A DNA stretch of 21,972 nucleotides, from positions 1-21,972 of the IMG/VR virus record IMGVR_UViG_3300000318_000088; one strand, 5' to 3'. Under the pieces are notes generated by a model, which saw only the letters and a program-made list of their open reading frames with translations, did no database searches and had not been told where the DNA came from. This document shows, piece after piece, positions 6,980 to 14,533 of this stretch (position 1 is its first letter; each line of letters begins with the position of its first letter). Made by a program: the position numbers and the translations under genes. Origin of the DNA: a virus.

Positions 6980-8964
6980 CTCCCCGTTACGTAATTACTA
7001 TTACGCTTTGTTATAGCAACTTTCTTTTTAATTATTTTGCGCGATTCTTTTTCCGGAATATTTTTTACCGGCACAGGCAAATGTCCATTATCGATTGGTT
7101 CGACTTCTTTTTTTTGCGCCGCTATTTCAGCCGCGCGTTTATCAAGTTGCGCTTTTATTCCATGCATTTTACACATCGCATGTACAAACGCCCAGTAATT
7201 ATATACCCGGCAATCGAGCGCTTCGTTCCTTACAACTCCTTTTTTTTTCTCATATTCAATGTATTCTATAAAACCATTATTTTTTTTTATGCCTTTCTCG
7301 GCGTTAAGCATTTCAAAATAATGCGCGTCATTATATTTCAAATTGAAATGCATGAAGCGAGGTCCTGGTTCTGTCTCCGGTTTTAATGTTCTTTGTAGCC
7401 GTCCATAAATAGTTAACTTAGCGTCATTGGTTCCGACTAAATATAAATCAACAGTTTTTTTGTGAACTTTACTCGCCCCATATAGTAATTTTTTCCCATA
7501 ACGGCCAATACCTTTAACTGCAAATACTTTTTTATGCTTTCTATATCTTGCGTATTGATATACTGATTTGCTTGGACTTTGATATCCGCTATCGATTGCC
7601 ATCCTTGAAATATTAAGTTTTACTCCGTCATCTCGCGTAAATTTGAGATCATAAACCTTATCTAATTGCGCCTGTATATTCTTATCGTCGAAACTTCCAT
7701 ATATCGCCCCATAAACTAATGACCAGCATTCTTCATCAAGCCCCCAGCCTGCAATTTCATATTCAATTCTATCCTTTTGCACATCGACGCCCATGGTAAT
7801 AAATAATACTCCATTTGGCATAAGCGGATGTTCGTCTGTAAGATAATTTTCTCTTTTCTCAAGCAATCCGGTTTCGTCAATTTCCTCTGCTACTTCAGCG
7901 TTATACGTCCTTCCAAATACAAGATTGTGCAAAGTCTGCTGTTCTTCAGGATCGTCGCCGGCCTCGGCAATAGCCTTGGCAATTGTAGACAGGCTGCTAA
8001 GCGTAGAGTTTATTTCTGCAATCCAAAAACTTCTATGCGGTTTTCTCTCGGGATGTTCGGCAATCCATTTTCCACTTTGAAGTATTTTTTTTCTTTCAGC
8101 TTCGGTTATTATACAGCCATTAACGCAGGCGACAACGGCAGTTTCAAAATGATGATGAAATATTTTTCCAAATAAATCAACAGGATCCTTTTTCCAAATA
8201 ATGTTTTCTTCTTTTAATATTTGTTGCTCGCCACAGTGTGGACATTTTACGTAGAATCTTTCATTAGTTCCAGCTAACCGAAATTTTTCTATTCTGCTTC
8301 TGTCTTTTATTGTTGGCGTACTTGCGCGCACATGCTTGCTTTTATAACCAAAAGTCTGGGTTCTTTTTTCTGCGCGAACTACCGGATCTCCTTCTTTTGT
8401 TGAACCGATTTCGATAGAATCTATATCGTCGCTTATAACAATAGGAATGGACATCTGCCTTAATCCGTGAGGACTATTGGCCCCGACAAAAACTACAAAG
8501 CCGCCGTCAAATTTTTTATATAGCGTTGTGTTGTCGCTATCACGACTTTTCTTTTTACTTACCAAGGTCTTCAGTTCCGGAGTATCTTCAACCATAGGAG
8601 CGAATTTTGACTTTGAAAATTTCTTTGCCATGTCTATAGTCGGGGCCATAAACAACATTGACATTTTCATAATCTTAATGGCATAAGCCATCATGTTTTC
8701 AAGTATAGTGGTCTTAGCTATTTGTGCACTTCCCTGGATGGATATTTCTTCAACCTCCGGGTCGCTAAATGCATCCATTATCGCCTGGGCATGAGGAGTT
8801 CTTGAGCTGTAATATTTGCCTGCTTCGTTAGCAGTTTCAGGCAGAACGCGGATCTGGTCTGCAAGTTCAGTGACAGTAATATCCGACGGAGGCGCAATTA
8901 TATCGCGTCCGGCGTTTATGATTGACTGAATATTGTCAGGATATTTGTGCGTTAGCTCAAACAT
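6976..8964 (-). CDS. Terminase large subunit, lambda gpA family
   Basis: The packaging motor and nuclease, 662 residues, of GpA type. The ATPase part has a Walker A-like GSAQIAKTT (residues 78-86, Lys84) and a Walker B-like IVISDD (175-180). A CPHC (241-244) and C280/C284 pair form the zinc-ribbon-like insertion typical of GpA proteins, next to RFYVKCPHCGEQQIL. The nuclease part begins at ITMGVDVQKDRIEYEI with likely metal ligand Asp394, followed by MAIDSGY and NEALDCRVYNYWA. The family usually has G-K-T in Walker A, and here it reads A-K-T. The gene overlaps its small subunit by TAATG. GpA-type enzymes usually go with cos packaging. Confidence 0.93.
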   Translation of the reverse strand: MFELTHKYPDNIQSIINAGRDIIAPPSDITVTELADQIRVLPETANEAGKYYSSRTPHAQAIMDAFSDPEVEEISIQGSAQIAKTTILENMMAYAIKIMKMSMLFMAPTIDMAKKFSKSKFAPMVEDTPELKTLVSKKKSRDSDNTTLYKKFDGGFVVFVGANSPHGLRQMSIPIVISDDIDSIEIGSTKEGDPVVRAEKRTQTFGYKSKHVRASTPTIKDRSRIEKFRLAGTNERFYVKCPHCGEQQILKEENIIWKKDPVDLFGKIFHHHFETAVVACVNGCIITEAERKKILQSGKWIAEHPERKPHRSFWIAEINSTLSSLSTIAKAIAEAGDDPEEQQTLHNLVFGRTYNAEVAEEIDETGLLEKRENYLTDEHPLMPNGVLFITMGVDVQKDRIEYEIAGWGLDEECWSLVYGAIYGSFDDKNIQAQLDKVYDLKFTRDDGVKLNISRMAIDSGYQSPSKSVYQYARYRKHKKVFAVKGIGRYGKKLLYGASKVHKKTVDLYLVGTNDAKLTIYGRLQRTLKPETEPGPRFMHFNLKYNDAHYFEMLNAEKGIKKNNGFIEYIEYEKKKGVVRNEALDCRVYNYWAFVHAMCKMHGIKAQLDKRAAEIAAQKKEVEPIDNGHLPVPVKNIPEKESRKIIKKKVAITKRNSNYVTGR

Positions 8965-9500
8965 TAATCAGGCTCATCCTCTTTAGTTCCTTTTTCCTCA
9001 TATTCATGCATAACCTTTTCAATTTCGTCGTAATCGTTAATTTCAAATTTGGTCTTGGCTATATGGTCGCGGGTCTCATTAATCATATCGTTTATTTCAT
9101 TATACATGGCTCTATCGCCGCCAAGTTTACTTGTTATCCTGCTGCCAAGAGCTTCCATATTATTAATTATGACTTTCAGTTGCGAGCACCAGGCATCGCG
9201 GATTAAAGAATAATCGACCAATGCATTTTTTAACTTATCAAGTTTTAATTCCTTTTCCTGACGCGTAATTTTTAATATTTCTTTTTTTTCCTGATTCAAA
9301 GATTTATCTCCGGCTTTAAGTCCTTCAATTTCATTTTCTAAATCTTTCAATCTTAATCGGATGATAACAGGAAAATTATAATTACCGCGCCCGTCTTTTG
9401 GCGTAAGGCCTCGCGACTCCCATTCTTCAGTCCAGTTCTGTATGGTTCGCTCAGTCACTCCAAAATAATCCGCCACATATTTTACGTCTACGAAATCCAT
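8964..9500 (-). CDS. Terminase small subunit, Nu1-like
   Basis: This 178-residue protein starts with a winged helix-turn-helix of the kind that recognises packaging DNA: VKYVADYFGVTERTIQNW at about residues 6-23, followed by a wing near GRGNYNF. Residues 50-90 are a Lys/Glu-rich coiled coil that would support oligomerisation, and the acidic C-terminus (EEKGTKEDEPD) could dock the large subunit. It lies directly before the large terminase, with TAATG overlaps on both sides, which agrees with lambda Nu1-A. It is expected to bind cos/pac sites. The 285-bp non-coding region at 10477-10761 is a candidate location for them. Confidence 0.85.
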   Translation of the reverse strand: MDFVDVKYVADYFGVTERTIQNWTEEWESRGLTPKDGRGNYNFPVIIRLRLKDLENEIEGLKAGDKSLNQEKKEILKITRQEKELKLDKLKNALVDYSLIRDAWCSQLKVIINNMEALGSRITSKLGGDRAMYNEINDMINETRDHIAKTKFEINDYDEIEKVMHEYEEKGTKEDEPD

Positions 9501-9706
9501 TAGTTATTACCTGATAATTTTTCATAATCATAATTAACGCGCTCCTTAACTAATAGCTTCTCATAAAATCTGTTGCGTTTTTTTTGTTGAAAGGCTTTTA
9601 AAAGCGGTCGCATTATAATTTTAATACTGCTAAATAAACCTGTAAACTGTAAAATGAAGTCTGCTTTACAGCCTTTTGCGTCTTTTTTTATGCTGTTATT
9701 TCTCAT
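9500..9706 (-). CDS. Small basic hypothetical protein
   Basis: A 68-residue product is predicted if the ATG at 9706 is used. An upstream in-frame TTG at 9784 would add 26 residues, but has no ribosome binding site. AAGGAG lies 15 bases before the ATG, which is long. The protein is strongly basic, with a RPLLKAFQQKKRNRFYEK helix. The stop overlaps the small terminase start by TAATG, which is the best evidence that it is translated. Its function is unknown. It is the least certain gene in the packaging module. Confidence 0.45.
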   Translation of the reverse strand: MRNNSIKKDAKGCKADFILQFTGLFSSIKIIMRPLLKAFQQKKRNRFYEKLLVKERVNYDYEKLSGNN

Positions 9707-9831
9707 ATTTATATTTGTTAACTCCTTATTTTTGTTATACTTAACGAAACGAAACAGGTATATTTTTATAGCCTGACTACACAAATAACGGGGTGTTACG
9801 CCATCCGTAATTGCAATCGGCTGGAAAGAAC

Positions 9832-10476
9832 CTACCCTTCGCTGGAAAATCTCCTTCCTAATTCATGGTCTAAGCGTTTGTCAAACGCATCAAAGAATGT
9901 GTTCTGTAACATCTGGCGCGCTGGCAGATCTTCTTTGCTCATAAGATTGAAGACTGAAGGACCAAACAGTTCAACTATCTTTTCTTTCTTTGGATTCCTT
10001 GCCGAGGGTTCGCCTGTACGTATAAATACTCCAACATGTCCGTTCTTCATAGTCGCTAAGAACGCCTTACGCGAACCGTCATCGCTTCTATACGCATGGA
10101 AAGGTTGATCCTTGCGTACCTGCGCTAATACGCCGCCTGCGTTGCTGTACCGATTGTTAGACGTCTTTATCTTCCTATCTCCGCGTTTGCCTATCATCCT
10201 TAATGTCCTGCCTGCTTTAACTTCATATGCCTTAAACAATCGAAGTCCTAAGCCCTTGGACGTTACCGTTATCTCGCCGGTACAATCGTCATAATTAATT
10301 CGCGAAATGTATAACGTTTTATCCAAATCGCTTTTCGATATGTTATAAGACTGCCTTATTGATGCGGATGTTGCAGTCTTGGCCATATCAACCGCGCGTT
10401 TAAATGCTGATCTCTTTGCCCGCAGAACCATTGCGGCAAGAGTTTCGTTTGCGGAGTCTGTTATATTGTTTGGCAT
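9832..10476 (-). CDS. Minor tail protein, gpZ-like
   Basis: The 214 residues follow the gpZ pattern: an N-terminal basic helix with TATSASIRQSYNISKSDLDKTL (about residues 35-56), strands with GEITVTSKGLGLRLF, a central beta region FLATMKNGHVGVFIRTG, then a VELFGPSVFNLM motif and a long C-terminal helix ending DHELGRRF. In lambda gpZ helps make tails competent for joining to heads. The gene is preceded by AGAGG and heads the packaging module here. In lambda it lies downstream of the head genes. Its base composition is visibly richer in G and C than the AT-rich genes next to it, so it may have been acquired separately. The family call is good. The exact role is inferred. Confidence 0.75.
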   Translation of the reverse strand: MPNNITDSANETLAAMVLRAKRSAFKRAVDMAKTATSASIRQSYNISKSDLDKTLYISRINYDDCTGEITVTSKGLGLRLFKAYEVKAGRTLRMIGKRGDRKIKTSNNRYSNAGGVLAQVRKDQPFHAYRSDDGSRKAFLATMKNGHVGVFIRTGEPSARNPKKEKIVELFGPSVFNLMSKEDLPARQMLQNTFFDAFDKRLDHELGRRFSSEG

Positions 10477-10517
10477 ATTAACCTCTCTTTTATTTTGCTT
10501 CTGGTATCTGGTATGAG

Positions 10518-10549
10518 CATGGTAACATTGTTAAAATTCACTTACCATG
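10518..10549. repeat. 8-bp inverted repeat CATGGTAA / TTACCATG
   Basis: CATGGTAA (10518-10525) and TTACCATG (10542-10549) are perfect inverted copies separated by 16 bases. The right arm overlaps an ACTTACC heptamer and the left arm overlaps its near-inverse GGTAACA. The spacing would put equivalent faces about 24 bp apart. It lies 42-73 bp before the gpZ-like start, where an operator or protein-binding site would be placed. Confidence 0.6.
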
Positions 10550-10758
10550 TTCTAACCTTTTATTTTTACTATATTTATTGTTATATGGTATATAGAGTAA
10601 GTAGTATATATAAGGTAGAGAGAAAAAAGAACGGCGCACAATTTAAGCCGAATTTTACTTACCACTTACCAGAATACGAATTTAACCCCTTTGTTTATAA
10701 GGGTTAAATGTAAGGTAATTAAAGTTTATTCTCTCTTACCGCCTACTTACCTGTTACC
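10540..10758. repeat. Array of ACTTACC heptamers (iteron-like)
   Basis: Four exact ACTTACC copies occur at 10540, 10657, 10664 and 10745, the middle two directly in tandem. Near-copies are TCTTACC at 10734 and TGTTACC at 10752, plus an inverted TGTTACC at 10521-10527. Three of these sit in 25 bp at the right end, next to the helicase stop codon. Such clustering in one short non-coding stretch suggests specific protein binding. No function is demonstrated. Confidence 0.65.
10680..10709. repeat. 9-bp inverted repeat ATTTAACCC / GGGTTAAAT
   Basis: Perfect 9-bp arms at 10680-10688 and 10701-10709 enclose 12 bases. Neither strand has a T-run after the stem, so a terminator is unlikely. It lies in the middle of the heptamer array, between the tandem pair and the right-hand cluster. 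An operator or an origin hairpin are both possible. Confidence 0.6.
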
Positions 10759-10761
10759 ATT

Positions 10762-12159
10762 TCAAATAACATCATCATTCACCGGAACATTATTTTCATC
10801 AAAATATTTAGGTCCGTTTTCAAGATATTTAATTTCCCATAATTTACATGACTCTTTTTTATCCTGAACGTATTTGCTAACTTGCCTAAAGCCTAATTTC
10901 CGCAATACTTGACCAACGCGCCGCTTTGTCGATTCATTAACATTTATGCGATTGCTCTTGCCGGCAAGATAAACATTAATTGAAGTTGCATTTTCATATA
11001 CAACCCGACTGTCTAAACTCTGCCGAGCTACTTCATCGTTTGTTGGTTTTGCTATATATCCCATTATTAAATCCTGCTCAATTGAGACGTCTTGAAAACT
11101 ATTATTTCTATTCGTTATAACGTCTATATCATTCAAATCAAACCAATACTGAAAGTCATTTTTATAGTAATAAAAAGCCTGCTCATATATTAACCTAACA
11201 TCAAAGGCTTTATCAAACGCGATGTTATCCGTTTTAAAAATCAAAAAGCGCCTGCTGCCTGTTTCATCAGTCAGGAATTCATCATTATTTGTGCTACCGC
11301 AAAAGCTGGCTCTACGCCACATCTTTGTATCATATGCGTCGTAAGGACGCCTGGCGATCACTCTATCGTCTGTAAGGATAGTTTTCAGTACGCCAATGTC
11401 TGTGCGGTTAAACGTTGCAAGCTCGTCTAGATTAATCAGCATCTTTGTAGCCAGATAGACAAAATGATCTTTGCTTTCAAAGTTAAATTTTGATGAATAT
11501 AAATAATCCAATTGCATTTCTTTTGGAACTATATTATTCAGGAAAGTAGTTTTGAAGCGTCCTTGTTGGCCAACTAAAACAAAACAATGCTGATTAGTCA
11601 CCCTATCGTCAATCATTGAGCCAACCATTGCCACAAGCCATTTTTTGAATGTTGTAATAAACAGTTCCCTTTCTGATTCGTCAGATAACTTTATTTGGCT
11701 TAAATATTCTTTTATATAATCTTTCTGCCCATCATATTGTTTTAGACTAAATATAAATTCACGAAAAGGATCATATATCTGACTAATAAACTTGCTTTCA
11801 ATTAAGCTTTTTAGCGCATCTTTACCGACATTGTAATTGTGAAATTTTAGTTCGTTCTGAATATTTTTAAAATCTCTATCTGAGAAAAATTGAAAACTGT
11901 CTGAATCTTTATCTTGATATTCGACTGCATTCATTACTGTATTAAAACGGAATGTATAATTATTTATTAAATATGCCTTTACCTGGTCAGTTTTATATTG
12001 GATATTATTTCGGGGTTCTAAATCAAGCCCATATTGCTCTTTTATTAATTTTATAGTCTTTTGCAACAGCTCTGTTTTAGAATCTTTTTTTGTTTGCGGA
12101 GGCGCCTCTGCGACTGGAATATTTTCAAATTCCTCGCGTATATTATTTGCTTCAGGCAT
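10762..12159 (-). CDS. VirE/VapE-family ATPase, probable replicative helicase
   Basis: The 465-residue protein has the P-loop ATPase of the virulence-associated E family, common in phages and satellites as a replication helicase. Walker A is GQQGRFKTT (residues 197-205, Lys203). Walker B is MLINLDEL (240-247, Asp245-Glu246). A sensor-like GSTNNDEFL (288-296) follows, and a probable arginine finger in ETGSRRFLIF (Arg303-304). Residues 1-30 are polar and probably disordered; residues 60-190 are helical and typical of the family's region before the ATPase. It starts six bases after the ParB-like gene, with GGAA upstream. Together with the primase upstream it makes the phage's own replication set. 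No initiator is otherwise visible. Confidence 0.85.
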   Translation of the reverse strand: MPEANNIREEFENIPVAEAPPQTKKDSKTELLQKTIKLIKEQYGLDLEPRNNIQYKTDQVKAYLINNYTFRFNTVMNAVEYQDKDSDSFQFFSDRDFKNIQNELKFHNYNVGKDALKSLIESKFISQIYDPFREFIFSLKQYDGQKDYIKEYLSQIKLSDESERELFITTFKKWLVAMVGSMIDDRVTNQHCFVLVGQQGRFKTTFLNNIVPKEMQLDYLYSSKFNFESKDHFVYLATKMLINLDELATFNRTDIGVLKTILTDDRVIARRPYDAYDTKMWRRASFCGSTNNDEFLTDETGSRRFLIFKTDNIAFDKAFDVRLIYEQAFYYYKNDFQYWFDLNDIDVITNRNNSFQDVSIEQDLIMGYIAKPTNDEVARQSLDSRVVYENATSINVYLAGKSNRINVNESTKRRVGQVLRKLGFRQVSKYVQDKKESCKLWEIKYLENGPKYFDENNVPVNDDVI

Positions 12160-12165
12160 TATTAA

Positions 12166-13884
12166 TTATTCCGGTTTTGAGTATTTTGCTGTATATCTTT
12201 CTTTAATCCAAGTCCAGTTATAATCTTGTATTGTATCTGGAATAAATTTATCTGCTGGTATCCTATTTTGCTTCAAGACAAACTTATCAAAAGCCTTTAC
12301 TCTCTGTTCATTATAGTTTGTCCGTAATGCTTCTACCTGCTTATAACCGCTTGTATCGTTTTTAACTAAATTATGATATTCGCAAAATTCTAAAGCAGCT
12401 TCCGATTCTTCATCTCGTAATACATATTCTGCATTCTGCGTAGTTTTAGATAGTATTGCCATTTCGAGCAATAAGCCCAGCGCATTGTTCGTAGCCTGAA
12501 TGAGTTTATCGCATAATTTATCTTCTGGAATTCCGGGAGCATTGATATCAAATTCCTCTTCTTTTGGAATTTTATGATTCTCAATAATTATATTTTGCTG
12601 AGTTGCATTCAAAGTGCTATAAAATTTCTTACAAATAAACACAAGAATATCAACGCTATTAGCAATGGTTTCTGGGGCGATTCTTGAACATATTTGAGAA
12701 TACAATTTAACTTCTTCAACTCTTTCCGGACCGGCTATTATTTCCATTTTCCGCCAGAATTTTTCATCAGGCGTTGCAGTACGCATATCTTGAGACTTTG
12801 AATTAATTTTTTCTTTAGGGAAATGCAGATCGCAATTTCTGTTAGCGCAGATTATTAAAGCCTTCCCTATTTTATTTTGTTCATCCTCTCCTGCCGCGGT
12901 TATAACTGCGTTAACAGCATAATCGCAGTTATTATTTTTTCCAATTATTACATATTTATCTCTCGCAAGAAGCTTTTTCTCTTCCTCGTTTCGCCAATAT
13001 GTTAAAGTACTAACATGAATAGCCCCTACGCCAGCCTTATTAATGCAACGTTCCAGACTTACTTGTTTTTTTTGTGCAAAACATTCTGGATATGTACAAC
13101 AATCCTCTTTTTCAATTTCCGGAAATAAGTTCTTATTAAAACCTGTGCGTCTATTACAGTTTGTGCATGCAATCGGATTAACCGCATTTAAACTTTCATC
13201 TTTTGTATTAAATGGAGCTTTACGTAAATCAAGTAAAATATTGTTATTAACCCATCCTTTCAAACATTTTATCGACCCTGGTTCCTTTGTTTTTTGTTTG
13301 CCAAAATCAGTGTATTGCATATTAAAATCGCTGATAAATTCCAAAGCCTTTTCTTGATCTTCCGGCTGCAAACGGGCAATAATTAGCGCATGTCCCAAAT
13401 ATATTCTATTCTCCAAAAATGCTTTTTGCAAAGTTTCAGTTAAATCCAAAAGTTTCAATCGGCTATAAACATAAGCTTCGCTTTTACCAATTATTTCTCC
13501 AACTTTTTGAACGTCATAATTATTTACGTTCAGTGAGGTATTAGTTAAATTATGGAATCCATACGCTTCATCAAGCGGATGAACGTCTTTCCGCTGTAGG
13601 TTTTCAATAATCTGTATTTCAATAACCTCTTCATTAGTCAGTTCCCGTATTAAAACCGGAAGAACTTCTAAATTTGCTTTCAATGCTGCTCTGTATCTAC
13701 GTTCGCCGGCAACAACTTCATAACCGTCTTTTATTTTACGCACTATCAGCGGTTGTAAAATACCATGTCGTTTTATTGATTCTGCAAGTTCGTTAAGTTC
13801 ATCTTCATTAACATTCCTGCGCGGGTTTGTTTTGCTTAATTTGATATCTGATCTCTTAAGCAATTGATAAATATCTTTATTCAT
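12166..13884 (-). CDS. ParB-like protein with cysteine-rich C-terminal extension
   Basis: The first 150 residues are a ParB/Spo0J CTP-binding and DNA-binding module: TNPRR (19-23), GILQPLIVR (41-49), VVAGERRYRAA (57-67), ENLQRKDVHPLDEA (94-107), then a helix-turn-helix around VQKVGEIIGKSEAYVYSRLKLL. The family uses these to bind a parS-like site and slide as a CTP clamp. Residues 200-275 hold CTNC (240-243) and CC-x4-C (262-268), which resemble the zinc-binding extension of some plasmid and phage ParB proteins. The last 300 residues are unassigned. No ParA is encoded in the window. It sits between primase and helicase genes, so a role in replication or gene control is as likely as partition. 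The start is supported by AAGGA. Confidence 0.85.
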   Translation of the reverse strand: MNKDIYQLLKRSDIKLSKTNPRRNVNEDELNELAESIKRHGILQPLIVRKIKDGYEVVAGERRYRAALKANLEVLPVLIRELTNEEVIEIQIIENLQRKDVHPLDEAYGFHNLTNTSLNVNNYDVQKVGEIIGKSEAYVYSRLKLLDLTETLQKAFLENRIYLGHALIIARLQPEDQEKALEFISDFNMQYTDFGKQKTKEPGSIKCLKGWVNNNILLDLRKAPFNTKDESLNAVNPIACTNCNRRTGFNKNLFPEIEKEDCCTYPECFAQKKQVSLERCINKAGVGAIHVSTLTYWRNEEEKKLLARDKYVIIGKNNNCDYAVNAVITAAGEDEQNKIGKALIICANRNCDLHFPKEKINSKSQDMRTATPDEKFWRKMEIIAGPERVEEVKLYSQICSRIAPETIANSVDILVFICKKFYSTLNATQQNIIIENHKIPKEEEFDINAPGIPEDKLCDKLIQATNNALGLLLEMAILSKTTQNAEYVLRDEESEAALEFCEYHNLVKNDTSGYKQVEALRTNYNEQRVKAFDKFVLKQNRIPADKFIPDTIQDYNWTWIKERYTAKYSKPE

Positions 13885-13953
13885 ATCTCATTATTCCTTT
13901 TATGGCCTTAATAATTATTTCTATAATTTTTGGTATTTTACCGCAATAAAATA

Positions 13954-13993
13954 AATGCCGGGCGTAAAGCGCTAATTAATTAGCCCCGGCATT
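13954..13993 (-). terminator. Strong hairpin after the 96-residue gene, terminator-like
   Basis: AATGCCGGG (13954-13962) and CCCGGCATT (13985-13993) form a perfect 9-bp GC-rich stem. The right arm overlaps the gene's final codons. Between the arms is a perfect 14-bp palindrome, GCTAATTAATTAGC (13971-13984), offering a competing fold. On the minus strand the stem is followed by TATTTTATTG, T-rich but interrupted. It would separate the early small genes from the ParB-like gene. No gene lies in the rest of the 95-bp gap. Confidence 0.6.
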
Positions 13994-14270
13994 CCCGATC
14001 AACTATGTTTGTGATATTTTTAAAAGTGTCAGGAACCAAACGCTCATTAATCTGTTTATTTTCCACTGGCAGCTTGCCAAGCATATAATTTATTGCGGCA
14101 AGATGCTTTTTAATAAGCCCGCAATTCTTTAATAATTCGCGCATACCTTTAGCTTTACTTTTTATTACATTGCATCCTGATAGATCAGGGCAAATAAAAT
14201 CAAATGCCTTTGCAAGCTCTTCATCTGTCAGATTCATAAATCCGTCTATAATTTCATCTACATTTTTCAT
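13980..14270 (-). CDS. Small helical hypothetical protein
   Basis: The 96-residue protein is mostly helical and acidic at the N-terminus (NVDEIIDGFMNLTDEEL), with a CPDLSGC segment in the middle and a basic helix after it. I chose the ATG at 14270 because AAGGAG lies six bases upstream. The longer reading begins at a TTG that is part of that Shine-Dalgarno. It lies between the 83-residue gene and the ParB-like gene, and its final codons form part of a terminator-like hairpin. The function is unknown. Confidence 0.7.
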   Translation of the reverse strand: MKNVDEIIDGFMNLTDEELAKAFDFICPDLSGCNVIKSKAKGMRELLKNCGLIKKHLAAINYMLGKLPVENKQINERLVPDTFKNITNIVDRECRG

Positions 14271-14281
14271 AAGTTGCTCCT

Positions 14282-14533
14282 TCAAAAATTATACTTAATA
14301 TTATTTTCGTTTTTTGTTTTTTGGAAAAACTTAAAATCAGCTTTGCTATTGAATTCATAAATATTAGTAATGATTATGATTTTGAAATTAAGCGCCTGTT
14401 CTTTTGCGAAATCAGTTATAAATTCTTTTGTAGGAAAGCAATTCGCTGTAATGCTCATTTCGCCGTTTTTAGCGCCATCTGTATATGTTATAAGAAAATA
14501 TCTCTCTGCTTTTCGTTTTATTCTTCTTTTCAT
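14282..14533 (-). CDS. Small basic phage protein, conserved-looking
   Basis: This 83-residue protein has a basic N-terminus (KRRIKRKAERY), a strand YFLITYTDG, and a C-terminal part with KIIIITNIYEFNSKADFKFF. The layout (strand, short helix near PTKEFITDFAKE, strand, then E-F-x-S-x-x-D-F-x-x-F) recalls small early proteins found in many phages and integrated elements, but I cannot name a family. It overlaps the primase stop by TAATG and has AAGGAG upstream. The close coupling to primase suggests a replication accessory role, which is inference only. Confidence 0.65.
   Translation of the reverse strand: MKRRIKRKAERYFLITYTDGAKNGEMSITANCFPTKEFITDFAKEQALNFKIIIITNIYEFNSKADFKFFQKTKNENNIKYNF

Larger units (their letters stand above)
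10477..10761. other. Non-coding region between replication and packaging modules
   Basis: This 285-bp stretch holds no convincing gene. A 70-codon rightward ORF in it has low-complexity composition and no support. It is AT-rich and carries repeated ACTTACC heptamers and two inverted repeats, listed separately. It must contain the promoter or control signals for the packaging and head genes unless these are read through from upstream. Candidate roles are replication origin, ParB site, cos/pac site or late promoter. Confidence 0.7.

Noticed and set aside
6967-7386. Rightward 139-codon ORF opposite terminase
   Set aside because: It is antisense to the terminase nuclease region, Phe- and Arg-rich with no domain, typical of a shadow of an AT-rich gene.
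9775-9831. Possible tRNA or attachment site in the gap after the gpZ-like gene
   Set aside because: No cloverleaf arms or CCA-like end could be paired, and no matching repeat was seen near the integrase.
10495-10707. Rightward 70-codon ORF in the non-coding region
   Set aside because: It is made mainly of Tyr, Phe and Ile codons from AT-rich DNA, has no ribosome binding site, and runs across the heptamers and an inverted repeat.
10518-10758. CRISPR array
   Set aside because: The repeats are seven bases, unevenly spaced and partly inverted, with no constant spacer length and no cas gene.
12390-12584. 64-codon minus-strand ORF
   Set aside because: It lies entirely inside the ParB-like gene in another frame and looks like a shadow.
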